Shown here piece after piece: positions 40,637 through 49,525 of a stretch of DNA of 64,000 nt. The stretch's first letter is position 1. Every line of letters starts with the position of its first letter. The stretch is taken from positions 85,106 through 149,105 of the forward strand of contig NZ_JADKYB010000026.1 in assembly GCF_016918855.1 (NCBI RefSeq). Reading direction: 5' to 3'. The position numbers and the translations under genes were made by a program. Source of the DNA: Actinacidiphila acididurans. GTDB lineage: Bacteria; Actinomycetota; Actinomycetes; Streptomycetales; Streptomycetaceae. Under the pieces are notes generated by a model, which saw only the letters and a list, made by a program, of their open reading frames with translations, was not told the DNA's origin and did not search any database.

Positions 40637-42253
40637 ATGCTGATGCGCAAGCGGCGCTGGACGGCGGGCGCCGCGGCGCAGACCGGCTTCGACGTCCTGG
40701 ACGCACGGCTGCCCGCGGCCGAGGCCGCCCGGACCCTGCTGCGCAAGGCCTTCCCCGACCACTGGAGCTTCCTGCTGGGCGAACTCGCCCTGTACAGCTT
40801 CGTCGTGCTGGTGCTGACCGGCTCGTGGCTGACGCTGTTCTTCAGCCCGGGCTCCGCGACCTCCCGTTACGCCGGCAGCTACGCCCCGCTGCGCGGCCTG
40901 CTGATGACCCAGGCGTACAGCTCCACCCTGCGGATCAGCTTCGACGTGCGCGGCGGGCTGCTGATGCGGCAGATGCACCACTGGTCGGCGCTGATCTTCG
41001 TCGCCGCGATCTCGGTGCACATGCTGCGGATCTTCTTCACCGGCGCCTTCCGCAAACCGCGCGAGGTCAACTGGATGATCGGCGTGGTGCTGCTGTTCAC
41101 CGCGCTGCTGGAGGGCTTCTGCGGCTACTCGCTGCCCGACGACCTGCTGTCGGGCACGGGGCTGCGCACCGCGAACAGCATCGTGCTGTCCATTCCGGTG
41201 ATCGGCACCTACCTGGCGTTCTTCGCCTGGGGCGGGCCGTTCCCGGGGCGCGTGTTCAACGACCGGCTCTACATCCTGCACGTGCTGTTCGTGCCCGGCC
41301 TGCTGATCGCGCTGATCACGGTCCACCTGGTGCTGGTCTTCTACCTCAAGCACACCCAGTGGGGCGGCCCCGGGCGGGTGAACCGCAACGTGGTGGGGCG
41401 CCCGCTGTTCCCGCACTTCACCGCTAAGTCCACCGGGCTGCTCCTGCTGGTGTTCGCCACGATCGCGGCGCTCAGCGCGCTGGTGCAGATCAACCCGGTG
41501 TGGCTGTACGGGCCGTACGTGGCCGACCAGGTGAGCACCGACGCCCAGCCGGACTGGTACGTGGGCTTCCTGGAGGGCGCGCTGCGGCTGATGCCGCCCT
41601 GGGAGACCCGGGCGGCCGGGCACACCGTGATGTGGAACGTCCTCGTGCCCGCGCTGCTGCTGCCGGGCGTCCTGATGATGCTGCTGCTGTGCTACCCGGT
41701 GTTCGAACGGTGGGTGACCGGCGACCGCGCCGAGCACCACCTGTGCGACCGGCCGCGCGACCGGCCGGTGCGCACCGGGTTCGGGGTGGCCGGCATCATC
41801 GCGTACACGGTGCTGCTGGTGGCGGGCGGCAACGATGTGGTGGCGCTGACCTTCCGGGTCTCGGTGAACACCCTGACCTGGATCTTCCGGATCGGGTTCG
41901 TGGTGCTGCCGGTGCTGGCCTTCGCCGTCACCAAGCGGCTGTGCCTGGCGCTCCAGGCCCGCGAGAAGCGCCGGCTGCGGGTGGGCGCGGAGACCGGCGA
42001 CGTGGTGCAGAGCGTGTACGGCGCGATCGAGCCGCGGCACGTACCCGTGGCCGGTGACCGGCTCTACCACTTCCTGGTGCGCGACCTGCCGGTCCCGCTG
42101 CCGCCACCGGAGGCGGACGTGCCGCGCACGACACGGCTGCGGGCCGCGCTGGGCCGCTGGTACTACGGCCGCCGGGTGGAGCTGCCGGCCACGCCCGAGC
42201 AGCACCAGCACGTGACGGAGGCGCTGGCCGAGCCGGAGCGGAGGACATCGTGA
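40637..42253 (+). CDS. qcrB: Cytochrome b subunit (QcrB paralogue) in an oxidase operon
   Basis: A 538-residue actinobacterial-type cytochrome b. The two pairs of haem-ligating His are visible in RQMHHWSALIFVAAISVHML and in LHVLFVPGLLIALITVHLVL. The quinol-oxidation motif appears as AQPDWYVG, the PDWY version of PEWY. Nine to ten hydrophobic segments and a long hydrophilic C-terminus match QcrB. The normal partners QcrA (Rieske) and QcrC (dihaem cytochrome c) are not encoded here; instead the stop overlaps ctaD by GTGA. The start ATG at 40637 is chosen after GTGAGG; an ATG at 40643 is possible. This looks like a second copy rather than the housekeeping qcrCAB set. Confidence 0.88.
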   Translation: MLMRKRRWTAGAAAQTGFDVLDARLPAAEAARTLLRKAFPDHWSFLLGELALYSFVVLVLTGSWLTLFFSPGSATSRYAGSYAPLRGLLMTQAYSSTLRISFDVRGGLLMRQMHHWSALIFVAAISVHMLRIFFTGAFRKPREVNWMIGVVLLFTALLEGFCGYSLPDDLLSGTGLRTANSIVLSIPVIGTYLAFFAWGGPFPGRVFNDRLYILHVLFVPGLLIALITVHLVLVFYLKHTQWGGPGRVNRNVVGRPLFPHFTAKSTGLLLLVFATIAALSALVQINPVWLYGPYVADQVSTDAQPDWYVGFLEGALRLMPPWETRAAGHTVMWNVLVPALLLPGVLMMLLLCYPVFERWVTGDRAEHHLCDRPRDRPVRTGFGVAGIIAYTVLLVAGGNDVVALTFRVSVNTLTWIFRIGFVVLPVLAFAVTKRLCLALQAREKRRLRVGAETGDVVQSVYGAIEPRHVPVAGDRLYHFLVRDLPVPLPPPEADVPRTTRLRAALGRWYYGRRVELPATPEQHQHVTEALAEPERRTS

Positions 42254-44007
42254 CCCAGGCCGGAACCAGGCCCGCCGCGCCACCGCCGGGTCCGCCGCCC
42301 CGCCCGGCCGGCCCCACCGGGCCCGAGGAGAGCGGCCACGGGCTGGGCGGGCGGCTGCTGGGCTGGCTGACCACCACCGACCACAAGGTGATCGGCAACC
42401 TGTACATGGTGACCGGGTTCGCCTTCTTCCTGTTCGCCGGGCTGCTGGCGATGGGCATGCGGGCCGAACTGCTCCAGCCGGGACTCCAGTTGTGGAGCAA
42501 CCAGCAGTACAACCAGCTCGTCACCATCCACGGCACCATCATGATGCTGCTGTTCGCCACCCCGATGTTCGCCGGCTTCGCCAACGCGATCATGCCGCTG
42601 CAGATCGGCGCCCCGGACGTGGCCTTCCCCCGGCTGAACGCGGTGACGTACTGGCTCTATCTGCTGGGCGCCCTCACCGTGGTGTCGGGATTCGTGGTGC
42701 CCGGCGGGGCGGCGGCCTTCGGCTGGTTCGCGTACGCGCCACTGAACAGCGCGATCTTCTCCCCCGGCGCGGGCGGCGACCTGTGGGCGATGGGCCTGGT
42801 GCTGGCCGGGCTGAGCACCACCTTGGGCTCGGTGAACTTCGTGAGCACCATCGTGACCCTGCGCGCGCCGGGGATGACGATGTTCCGGATGCCGATCTTC
42901 ACCTGGAACATCCTGTTCACCTCGATCCTGGCGCTGCTGGCCTTCCCGGTGCTGGCGGCGGAGCTGTTCGCGCTGGAGGCGGACCGGAAGTTCGGGGCGC
43001 ACATCTTCGACGCCGCCAACGGGGGCGCGGTCCTGTGGCAGCACCTGTTCTGGTTCTTCGGCCATCCCGAGGTCTACATCGTGGCGCTGCCGTTCTTCGG
43101 GGTGGTGACCGAGATCATCCCGGTGTTCAGCCGCAAGCCGCTGTTCGGGTACATCGGGATGGTGGGCGCCACGATCGCCATCACCATGCTGTCCGCGGTG
43201 GTGTGGGCCCATCACATGTTCGCCACCGGCGTGGTGCTGCTGCCGTTCTTCTCCCTGATGTCGTTCTTCATCGCGGTGCCGACCGGGGTGAAGTTCTTCA
43301 ACTGGATCGGCACGATGTGGCGCGGGTCGCTGTCGTTCGAGACGCCGATGCTGTGGTCGGTCGGGTTCCTCGTCACCTTCCTGCTCGGCGGCCTGAGCGG
43401 GGTCCTGCTGGCCGCGCCGCCGATCGACTTCCACGTCACGGACTCGTACTTCGTGGTCGCCCATCTGCACTACGTGCTGTTCGGCACGGTGGTGTTCGCG
43501 ATGTTCGCCGGCTTCTACTTCTGGTGGCCGAAGTGGACCGGGCGGATGCTCGACGAGCGGCTGGGCAAAGTGCACTTCTGGACGCTGTTCGTCGGCTTCC
43601 AGACCACCTTCCTGGTCCAGCACTGGCTGGGCGAGGAGGGCATGCCGCGGCGGTACGCGAACTACCTGGCGGCCGACGGCTTCACCACGCTGAACATGGT
43701 CTCGTCCATCGGCGCCTTCGTGCTGGGGCTGTCCACGCTGCCGTTCCTGTACAACGTGTGGCGCACCGCCGTGCGGGCGCCCACGGTGACGGTCGACGAC
43801 CCGTGGGGCTACGGCCGCTCGCTGGAGTGGGCCACCACCTGCCCGCCGCCCCGGCACAACTTCCACGCCCTGCCGCGGGTGCGCTCCGACTCGCCGGCCT
43901 TCGACCTGCACCACCCGGACGTGCCCGAACTGCCGCCGCCGTCCGTCCGGCACGTGGGCGGGCCACCGGAGCCGTCCGGCGGGGCGCGCGGCGAGGCACC
44001 GCGATGA
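42250..44007 (+). CDS. ctaD: Cytochrome c oxidase subunit I (haem-copper oxidase)
   Basis: A 585-residue haem-copper oxidase main subunit. All metal ligands are present: an early His in TIHGTIMMLLFATP (haem a), the cross-linked His-Tyr pair in FFGHPEVYIVALP, the two Cu-B His residues in WAHHMFATG, and the last two in VAHLHYVLFGTVVF (haem a3 and a). It should therefore reduce oxygen and pump protons. It starts with a GTG overlapping the qcrB stop and ends overlapping the subunit IV gene by ATGA. No subunit II (CuA) or III gene is nearby, so it must borrow these from the main oxidase or work with the adjacent cytochrome b in another way. Confidence 0.94.
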   Translation: MTQAGTRPAAPPPGPPPRPAGPTGPEESGHGLGGRLLGWLTTTDHKVIGNLYMVTGFAFFLFAGLLAMGMRAELLQPGLQLWSNQQYNQLVTIHGTIMMLLFATPMFAGFANAIMPLQIGAPDVAFPRLNAVTYWLYLLGALTVVSGFVVPGGAAAFGWFAYAPLNSAIFSPGAGGDLWAMGLVLAGLSTTLGSVNFVSTIVTLRAPGMTMFRMPIFTWNILFTSILALLAFPVLAAELFALEADRKFGAHIFDAANGGAVLWQHLFWFFGHPEVYIVALPFFGVVTEIIPVFSRKPLFGYIGMVGATIAITMLSAVVWAHHMFATGVVLLPFFSLMSFFIAVPTGVKFFNWIGTMWRGSLSFETPMLWSVGFLVTFLLGGLSGVLLAAPPIDFHVTDSYFVVAHLHYVLFGTVVFAMFAGFYFWWPKWTGRMLDERLGKVHFWTLFVGFQTTFLVQHWLGEEGMPRRYANYLAADGFTTLNMVSSIGAFVLGLSTLPFLYNVWRTAVRAPTVTVDDPWGYGRSLEWATTCPPPRHNFHALPRVRSDSPAFDLHHPDVPELPPPSVRHVGGPPEPSGGARGEAPR

Positions 44008-44411
44008 GGACCGAGATGTTCCTCTTCGCCGGCGTGGCCGTGTTCTTCCTGGTCACCGATGTGATCTACGCGTGGTGGTCGCACCAGGAACCGGCCGGCA
44101 GCGCGGTGCTGGCGGTGGCCTTCCTGATGGCCTCGGCGATCTCGTTCTTCTTCGGCCGCACCTACCGCACCCGCGGCACGCGCCCGGAGGACCGCAAGGA
44201 CGGCGAGATCGCCGACCGGGCCGGGCCGCTGGACTTCTTCCCGCCGCACAGCCCCTATCCGCCGGCCGTGGCCGCGGGCGCGGTGCTTACGGTGCTTGGC
44301 ATCGTCTTCGGCCTGTGGCTGTTCCTGCTGGGCCTGGGCACGCTGGCCGGCTCGGTGGGCGGGATGGTGTTCGAGTACGTGCACCGGGGCGAGCCCGGTG
44401 AGCCGGAGTAG
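44004..44411 (+). CDS. ctaF: Cytochrome c oxidase subunit IV, actinobacterial type
   Basis: A 135-residue small subunit typical of actinobacterial aa3 oxidases. Two hydrophobic hairpins are visible (about residues 6-50 and 88-122). Between them lies the conserved loop RTRGTRPEDRKDGEIADRAG, followed by LDFFPPHSPYP. The ATGA overlap with ctaD couples its translation and completes a three-gene cytochrome b-oxidase operon. No catalytic metal is bound by this subunit; it stabilises the complex. Confidence 0.9.
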   Translation: MRTEMFLFAGVAVFFLVTDVIYAWWSHQEPAGSAVLAVAFLMASAISFFFGRTYRTRGTRPEDRKDGEIADRAGPLDFFPPHSPYPPAVAAGAVLTVLGIVFGLWLFLLGLGTLAGSVGGMVFEYVHRGEPGEPE

Positions 44412-44423
44412 CCGGCGGGCCGG

Positions 44424-44735
44424 TCAGCCGCGGTCGGGCACGGGGACCGGAGCGGGCCGCGCCGCGGACGCGGGGGCCGGGACGTACACCCGGGCGGGGG
44501 TGCGGGCGGGACGCGACGGACGCACGTGGGCCGGCGAGACCTCGGTCCCGGCGTCCGCGTCGGCGCGCACCCGCGCGCACAGATTGTCCGTCAGCACTTG
44601 GCGGAACAGCAGGAAGCGGCGCAGTTCCACCGTGTCGGTCCGCCACATCCGGCCGGTCAGTGACGGCACCAGGGCCACCGCCACCAGACCGACCGACGCA
44701 CCGCTCAATGCGACCCAGGTCAGCACAACCGCCAT
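44424..44735 (-). CDS. Small membrane protein, unknown
   Basis: A 103-residue protein with an N-terminal hydrophobic helix (about residues 3-25, VVLTWVALSGASVGLVAVAL). A basic helical middle follows (RTDTVELRRFLLFRQVLTDNL), then a Pro/Ala/Arg-rich tail from about residue 66. I do not recognise the family. The start is well supported: AAGGAG lies six bases before the ATG on the minus strand. It is convergent with the oxidase operon, separated by 12 bases. It could be a small regulator or anchor, but nothing in the sequence says so. Confidence 0.6.
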   Translation of the reverse strand: MAVVLTWVALSGASVGLVAVALVPSLTGRMWRTDTVELRRFLLFRQVLTDNLCARVRADADAGTEVSPAHVRPSRPARTPARVYVPAPASAARPAPVPVPDRG

Positions 44736-44892
44736 GACGACTCCTTCGTCCGCGGCACCTTCGCCGCGATTGCCTAGCAGCCTCCTAACGCCGCCGTATA
44801 TGCCCTGGTCACGGCGATCATGATGACTTTACGCCGGTACGCACGGGCATGACCCGAATGGCCCATTGCGGCAGCGCGTACCGGCCGGACGG

Positions 44893-46209
44893 TCAGCGCC
44901 GGCGGCCACCGGCCGGCACCAGGCGCACCACCGTGTTGAGCACGCTGTCGATCGTGTCGGCGGCCGGCTGGTCGGTCAGGTGGGTGAGCAGCCGGGCCAG
45001 GGTGTTGAGGAGCACGGGACTGGCCATGGTCCGACGGTTGAGCAGCGGCCGGTAGCCGACCCGGCTGAACACCTGGTCGCCGACCACGTTGCCGAGCCGG
45101 TAGTAGCGGCCCCAGCGGCGGGTCATCTCCTCGGCGTAACGGCCCAGGGCCCGTTCGCGCTGCGGGCCGGCCGGGCGGGTCAGGGCCAGCGCCACGGTCT
45201 CGGCGGCGACCTCGGCCGCTTCCATCGCCTGGGCGATGCCCTCGCCGCTCCACGGGCTGATCATGCCGCCGGCATCGCCGACCAGCAGCAGGCCGCGGGA
45301 GTACTGGGGGCGGCGGTTGAAGCCCATGGGCAGGGCCGCGCTGCGCAGCGGCGAGTCCGCGTTCTCCTCGGTCAGCCCCCATTCCTCGGGCAGCCGCGCC
45401 AGCCACAGGTCCAGCGAGCCGCGCAGGTCCAGCGGACCGTGCTTGCGGTGCGGCAGGCCGCCGAGCCCGACGTTGACCCGGCCGTCGCCCAGCGGGAAGA
45501 TCCAGCCGTAGCCGGGCAGGTCGCGGCCGGTGCGGGAGCAGCGCAGGTCGGCCCACAGCTCCAGATACGGGTCGTCGGTGCGGGCCGCGCTGCGGTAGTA
45601 GCGGCGGGCGGCGGTGGCCAGCGGCCGGACGGGGTCGCGCTCCAGCCCCATGGCCAGCGCGGTGCGGGCCGAGGCGCCCTCGGCGGCGATGACCACCGGG
45701 GCCCGGAAGGTCACCGGCCGCTTGTCCTTGCCGACTTCGGCGGTGACACCGGTGATCCGGCCGGCCCGGTCGGTGACCGGCCCGGTGACCTTGGTGCCCA
45801 CCCGCAGCCGGGCGCCGGCGTCGGCGGCGTGTTGGACCAGCAGGTGGTCGAAGTCGTGCCGGCTGCGGGTGAGCCCGAAGTCCGGGTAACGGCCGTTCGA
45901 CGGCCAGTCGATGAGCACCTCGCGGCCGCCGCACACCCAGCGCATGCCGCGCGAGCGGTTCCAGCCGGGGGCGTTGATGTCGATGCCCATCTTGACGAGC
46001 TGGTGCACGCCGCGCGGGGTCAGCCCGTCGCCGCACACCTTGTCGCGCGGGAAGTCGCCCTTCTCCAGCAGCAGGACGTCGAGGCCGGCGCGGGCCAGGA
46101 ACACCGCCGCGGTGGAGCCGGCCGGACCGGCTCCGACCACCACGACCTGGGCCTCCTCCCCGGCGGTGTCACCGGTCTCCGGCGTCTGCGGCTGTGTTGA
46201 CACGCCCAC
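44893..46209 (-). CDS. Geranylgeranyl reductase family FAD-dependent oxidoreductase
   Basis: A 438-residue flavoprotein. The FAD dinucleotide motif is VVVVGAGPAGSTAAVFLARA (about residues 23-42). KVCGDGLTPRGV matches the geranylgeranyl-reductase signature, and the second FAD motif is LLLVGDAGGMISPWSGEGIA. Family members saturate isoprenoid chains, for example of menaquinone or membrane lipids. The start GTG at 46209 follows GGAGG by five bases; a GTG at 46203 is an alternative. Lying near the cytochrome b-oxidase operon, it may modify menaquinone side chains, but that is an inference from proximity only. Confidence 0.88.
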   Translation of the reverse strand: MGVSTQPQTPETGDTAGEEAQVVVVGAGPAGSTAAVFLARAGLDVLLLEKGDFPRDKVCGDGLTPRGVHQLVKMGIDINAPGWNRSRGMRWVCGGREVLIDWPSNGRYPDFGLTRSRHDFDHLLVQHAADAGARLRVGTKVTGPVTDRAGRITGVTAEVGKDKRPVTFRAPVVIAAEGASARTALAMGLERDPVRPLATAARRYYRSAARTDDPYLELWADLRCSRTGRDLPGYGWIFPLGDGRVNVGLGGLPHRKHGPLDLRGSLDLWLARLPEEWGLTEENADSPLRSAALPMGFNRRPQYSRGLLLVGDAGGMISPWSGEGIAQAMEAAEVAAETVALALTRPAGPQRERALGRYAEEMTRRWGRYYRLGNVVGDQVFSRVGYRPLLNRRTMASPVLLNTLARLLTHLTDQPAADTIDSVLNTVVRLVPAGGRRR

Positions 46210-46379
46210 GGCTTCCTCCAGGATCTACGGCACGACGTCTTGATCCATACCCGCGACCGGCCGGTTCGACCTCCCGATTCCCGCCGCGCCCACCGCGGTC
46301 CGGATCACCCCCGCGGGGACCCGAAGTGACGACATGTGCCCGCAGTGTTCCCGCAATGGGCCGCGGGTAGCCTCGCCGC

Positions 46380-47240
46380 ATGCCCGGGGTACTCGACATC
46401 GCCGCTCTGCGCACCTTGACCTCGATCGCCGACTGCGGCGGCTTCCACCGGGCCGCGGCGGCCATCGGCCTGTCCCAGTCGGCGGTCAGCCAGCACGTGC
46501 GGCGGCTGGAGAAGACGGTGGGCCGGCCGCTGATGGAACGCGACGGCCGGGTCATGCGGTTCACCCCGCACGGGGAGACGCTGCTGGCCGAGGCGCGCCG
46601 GATCCTGTCCGCGCACGACGAGGCCCTGCTGCGGCTGGGGCTGGGCGAGCGGGACGCCGGCACCATCGTGGTGGGCTCCACCGAGCACGCCGCCGACCGC
46701 ATCCTGCCGGCCATCACCGGCGCGCTGCGCGAGCGGTATCCGGCGCACGGCGTGCGCTTCCGGCTGGACCGCAGCAGCCGGCTCAACGACGGCCTGAACC
46801 GCGGCAGCATCGATGTCGCGGTCTTCCTCGGCGAGGCGAGGGAACGGGACGCCGCGCCGGCCGGGGCGCTGCCGCTGTCCTGGTTCTCCGCGCCCGACTG
46901 GCGGATGCCGGGGCCCGGTGTGCCGCTGCCGGTGGCCGTCCTCGACGGCCCGTGCACGATCCGGCGGCGGGCGCTGGAGACCCTGGCCGAGCACGGGCGG
47001 CCGGCCGCGGTGGTGGCCGAGGCCGCGTATCTGGCGGGCGTGATGAACGCGATCCGGGGCGGCCTCGGGGTCGGGCTGCTGGCCGACGTCGGGCCGCCGC
47101 CGGAAGGGCTGCGCCGCCGCGACGACCTCCCGCCGGTGCCGCCGGAGCTGCTGCACCTGCGCACCCGGGCCGAGGCGCCGCCCCGGCTGGCCGAGGTGAC
47201 GGCGGCGGCCGTACGGGCCCTGCTGACGCCCGGCGGCTGA
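46380..47240 (+). CDS. LysR family transcriptional regulator
   Basis: A 286-residue LysR protein. The helix-turn-helix occupies residues 4-62 (ALRTLTSIADCGGFHRAAAA, IGLSQSAVSQHVRRLEKTVG). The periplasmic-binding-like domain from about residue 90 (TIVVGSTEHAADRILPAIT) is a little shorter than usual. A -10-like TAGCCT (46368-46373) ends six bases before the ATG, suggesting a leaderless message. It is divergent from the geranylgeranyl-reductase-like gene and convergent with the sulfur operon, so the flavoprotein is the more likely target. Confidence 0.88.
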   Translation: MPGVLDIAALRTLTSIADCGGFHRAAAAIGLSQSAVSQHVRRLEKTVGRPLMERDGRVMRFTPHGETLLAEARRILSAHDEALLRLGLGERDAGTIVVGSTEHAADRILPAITGALRERYPAHGVRFRLDRSSRLNDGLNRGSIDVAVFLGEARERDAAPAGALPLSWFSAPDWRMPGPGVPLPVAVLDGPCTIRRRALETLAEHGRPAAVVAEAAYLAGVMNAIRGGLGVGLLADVGPPPEGLRRRDDLPPVPPELLHLRTRAEAPPRLAEVTAAAVRALLTPGG

Positions 47241-47262
47241 CGGCCGCTCCCCCGCCGTCGCG

Positions 47263-48435
47263 TCACCCCCGCGGCGCGGCCGCCGCGAGCACCGCCTGTC
47301 CGATGGCCAGCAGGGCGGTGTCCTCCTGAGGGGCGTGCACGCCCGCCGACTGGATGTCGCGGAAGTGCCGCTCGAGGGGGTTGTCCTGGGACAGGCCCGG
47401 GTTGCCCAGCAGCCGCAGCCCGGTCTGCACGGCGGTGGTGGCGTGCCGCACGGCGACGACCTTGGCGGCCAGCGCCTCGGTGCCGGGCACCGCGAGGCCG
47501 CGGTCGAGCCGCCCGGTGACGCCGAACACGAGCTGTTCCGCGGTACTGATCAGGGTCTCGATCTCGCCCGCGGCCTGCCGGAACCGGTCGGTGGAGGCCA
47601 CCGGCCGGCCCAGGTTCGCCGGCACCCGCTCGTGCGCGAACCGGTGCACGTACGTCTGCGCGGCGCGGGCGACACCGAGGTAGAGCGCGGCCAGGAGCAC
47701 GTGCAGCGAGCCGGCCGCGAGGTTGTCCTGCTGGGCGGCGGGGCCGTGGTCGGTGAGGTCCAGGACATGCCCGGCGGGGATCTCCACCTCGGTGAGGATC
47801 AGGTCGTGGCTGCCGCTGGCCCGCAGTCCGAGCTGCCGCCAGGCCGGCACCACCTCGATGCCGGGCGAACCCGCGGGCACCACGAACGTGCCGACCCTCG
47901 GCCGCGGTTCGTCGGTGCCGGCCCACACCAGGAAGTAGCTCAGCCCTTCGGCGCCGGTGACGAACCGTTTGTGCCCGCTGACCGACCAGCCGCCGGCCGT
48001 GCGCCGGGCCAGCGTGGCGGGCAGGCCGCCGCGGGCCGGTGAGCCGAGGTCGGGTTCGACCCGGGCGTTGTTGAGCAGGGTCGGCCCCGCGGCGGACTCG
48101 GCGAGCACCTGCGCGTACAGCTCCGGCGGCCAGGGCCGGCGGGTCTGGAAGGCGTGCGGCAGCAGGGTCATCGCGGTGATGAGCGCGACCGAGGGGTCGC
48201 CCTTGCCGAGGGCGAGCAGGATCCGGGCCAGGTCGGTGGGTCCGGCCCCGGCGCCGCCGTGCTCGGGCGCCACGCCTGCGGTCAGCAGCCCGGCCTCGTG
48301 CACGGTCCGGATCGCCGCGTACGGGAACGCGGCGGTGCGGTCGTAGTGCCCGGCGGTGGCGGCGAGGGTCCGGGTGACCTCGTCGAGCCGGTCGAGGGCG
48401 GGGACCGGGAGCCGTGCGGCGGCGGGGGCGGTCAC
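47263..48435 (-). CDS. Acyl-CoA-dehydrogenase-fold flavoprotein, SfnB/DszC type
   Basis: A 390-residue protein of the acyl-CoA dehydrogenase fold. Segments such as GVAPEHGGAGAGPTDLARIL, VSGHKRFVTGAEGLSYFLVW, LGLRASGSHDLILTEVEIP and the C-terminal DIQSAGVHAPQEDTALL are typical. Members beside sulfonate genes (SfnB, DszC) are FMNH2-dependent monooxygenases or desulfurisation enzymes rather than beta-oxidation enzymes, and the catalytic Glu of true dehydrogenases is not evident. It is the last gene of the sulfur operon. Its ATG overlaps the SsuA-like stop by ATGA, which ties it firmly to that pathway. Confidence 0.84.
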   Translation of the reverse strand: MTAPAAARLPVPALDRLDEVTRTLAATAGHYDRTAAFPYAAIRTVHEAGLLTAGVAPEHGGAGAGPTDLARILLALGKGDPSVALITAMTLLPHAFQTRRPWPPELYAQVLAESAAGPTLLNNARVEPDLGSPARGGLPATLARRTAGGWSVSGHKRFVTGAEGLSYFLVWAGTDEPRPRVGTFVVPAGSPGIEVVPAWRQLGLRASGSHDLILTEVEIPAGHVLDLTDHGPAAQQDNLAAGSLHVLLAALYLGVARAAQTYVHRFAHERVPANLGRPVASTDRFRQAAGEIETLISTAEQLVFGVTGRLDRGLAVPGTEALAAKVVAVRHATTAVQTGLRLLGNPGLSQDNPLERHFRDIQSAGVHAPQEDTALLAIGQAVLAAAAPRG

Positions 48436-49493
48436 GAGGTGCCCAGGGCGCCGGTCAGGCGGGCGCTGAGCGCGTCGCTCCAGTACGAGGCGACGTCGAC
48501 CTTGCCGGGCAGCACACCGAGCCGGCTGAAGGTGTCGGCGACGTCCTGCTCCTTGGCGATCTGCGCGGCGCCGCCGGGCCGCACGGCGGTCGGGATCTGC
48601 TGCTCGTTCGCCCGGATCTGCTCCAGTGCCTGGCTCTGCGGCTGGTCGGTGTCCTGTGCGTCGATCTTCGCGAGCTCTTCCTCGTGGCCGTCGCGGATGA
48701 AGACGTACGCCTTGTTCACCCGGGCCAGCAGGTCCACCAGGGCGGCGGAGCGGGCGGGGTCGGCGACGACGTCGGTCGAGGCCTCCCAGGGGAAGTTCCC
48801 GGACAGGATGTCCTGCCCGGACCCGATGACGGTGGCGCCCTGCCGCACGGTGGTGACCACCGAGTTGCCGTAGGTGGCCAGCGCGTCGATGGAGCCGCTG
48901 GACAGCGCGGCCACGCCGTCCTGCGGAGTGAGCGGCACCGCGTGGATGTCGTTCCAGGTCAGGCCGTTTTGCACGAGCAGCTTGTAGAGGAAGAACTGGG
49001 CGGTGGTGGCCTGCACGTAGCCGACCTTCTTACCCTTCAGCCCGGCGATGCCGGTGATGCCCGAGCCCTTGGCGGCGACGACGTTCTGCTGGAGGGTGGC
49101 CGCGCGCTGGACCGCGACGACCCGCCACTTGGGCGTGGTGGCCGCGGCGGCGAACACCGGCGGGATGTCGCTGGTCTGCGCCACGTCCAGGGCGCCTGCC
49201 TGGAGCGCCTGGAGCTGCTTGTCGCCGCCGGGGAAGACCGCCCACTTGATCCGGTACGGGGTGTGGTCGAGCCCGGCGACCTGGAGGGCTGCCTTGAACT
49301 GGGCCCACCCGGTCTGGCCGACCCGCAGGGTGACGCCGGACAGGTCGGCGTCGCGGGCCCCGGCGGCGCTCGCGGCACCGGACGGGGCGGCGGCGGGGGC
49401 GTGCGACGGGGAGGACGACGAGCCGCAGGCGGCCAGCACGAGGGCGAGTGCCGCGAGCCAGCCCGCCAGGGCGGCCGTACGCGGTCCGGTCAT
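48432..49493 (-). CDS. SsuA/TauA-like substrate-binding lipoprotein
   Basis: A 353-residue ABC-transporter binding protein. The signal peptide ends in the lipobox LAAC (Cys23), so it is a lipoprotein on the outer face of the membrane. The mature part has the SsuA/NitT-TauA fold: TLRVGQTGWAQFKAALQ, AGALDVAQTSDIPPVFAAA and KGKKVGYVQATTAQFFLYKLL. Aliphatic sulfonates or taurine-like compounds are the usual ligands of this group. It is overlapped by the SfnB-like gene and preceded closely by the SsuD-like gene. Confidence 0.9.
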   Translation of the reverse strand: MTGPRTAALAGWLAALALVLAACGSSSSPSHAPAAAPSGAASAAGARDADLSGVTLRVGQTGWAQFKAALQVAGLDHTPYRIKWAVFPGGDKQLQALQAGALDVAQTSDIPPVFAAAATTPKWRVVAVQRAATLQQNVVAAKGSGITGIAGLKGKKVGYVQATTAQFFLYKLLVQNGLTWNDIHAVPLTPQDGVAALSSGSIDALATYGNSVVTTVRQGATVIGSGQDILSGNFPWEASTDVVADPARSAALVDLLARVNKAYVFIRDGHEEELAKIDAQDTDQPQSQALEQIRANEQQIPTAVRPGGAAQIAKEQDVADTFSRLGVLPGKVDVASYWSDALSARLTGALGTS

Positions 49494-49525
49494 GGGGTGC
49501 TCCTTGGGGTGAGGGTGCGTACGGG

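Noticed and set aside
40637..42253. Housekeeping status of this qcrB
   Set aside because: The housekeeping gene lies in a qcrCAB operon; here qcrA and qcrC are missing, so I treat it as a paralogue.
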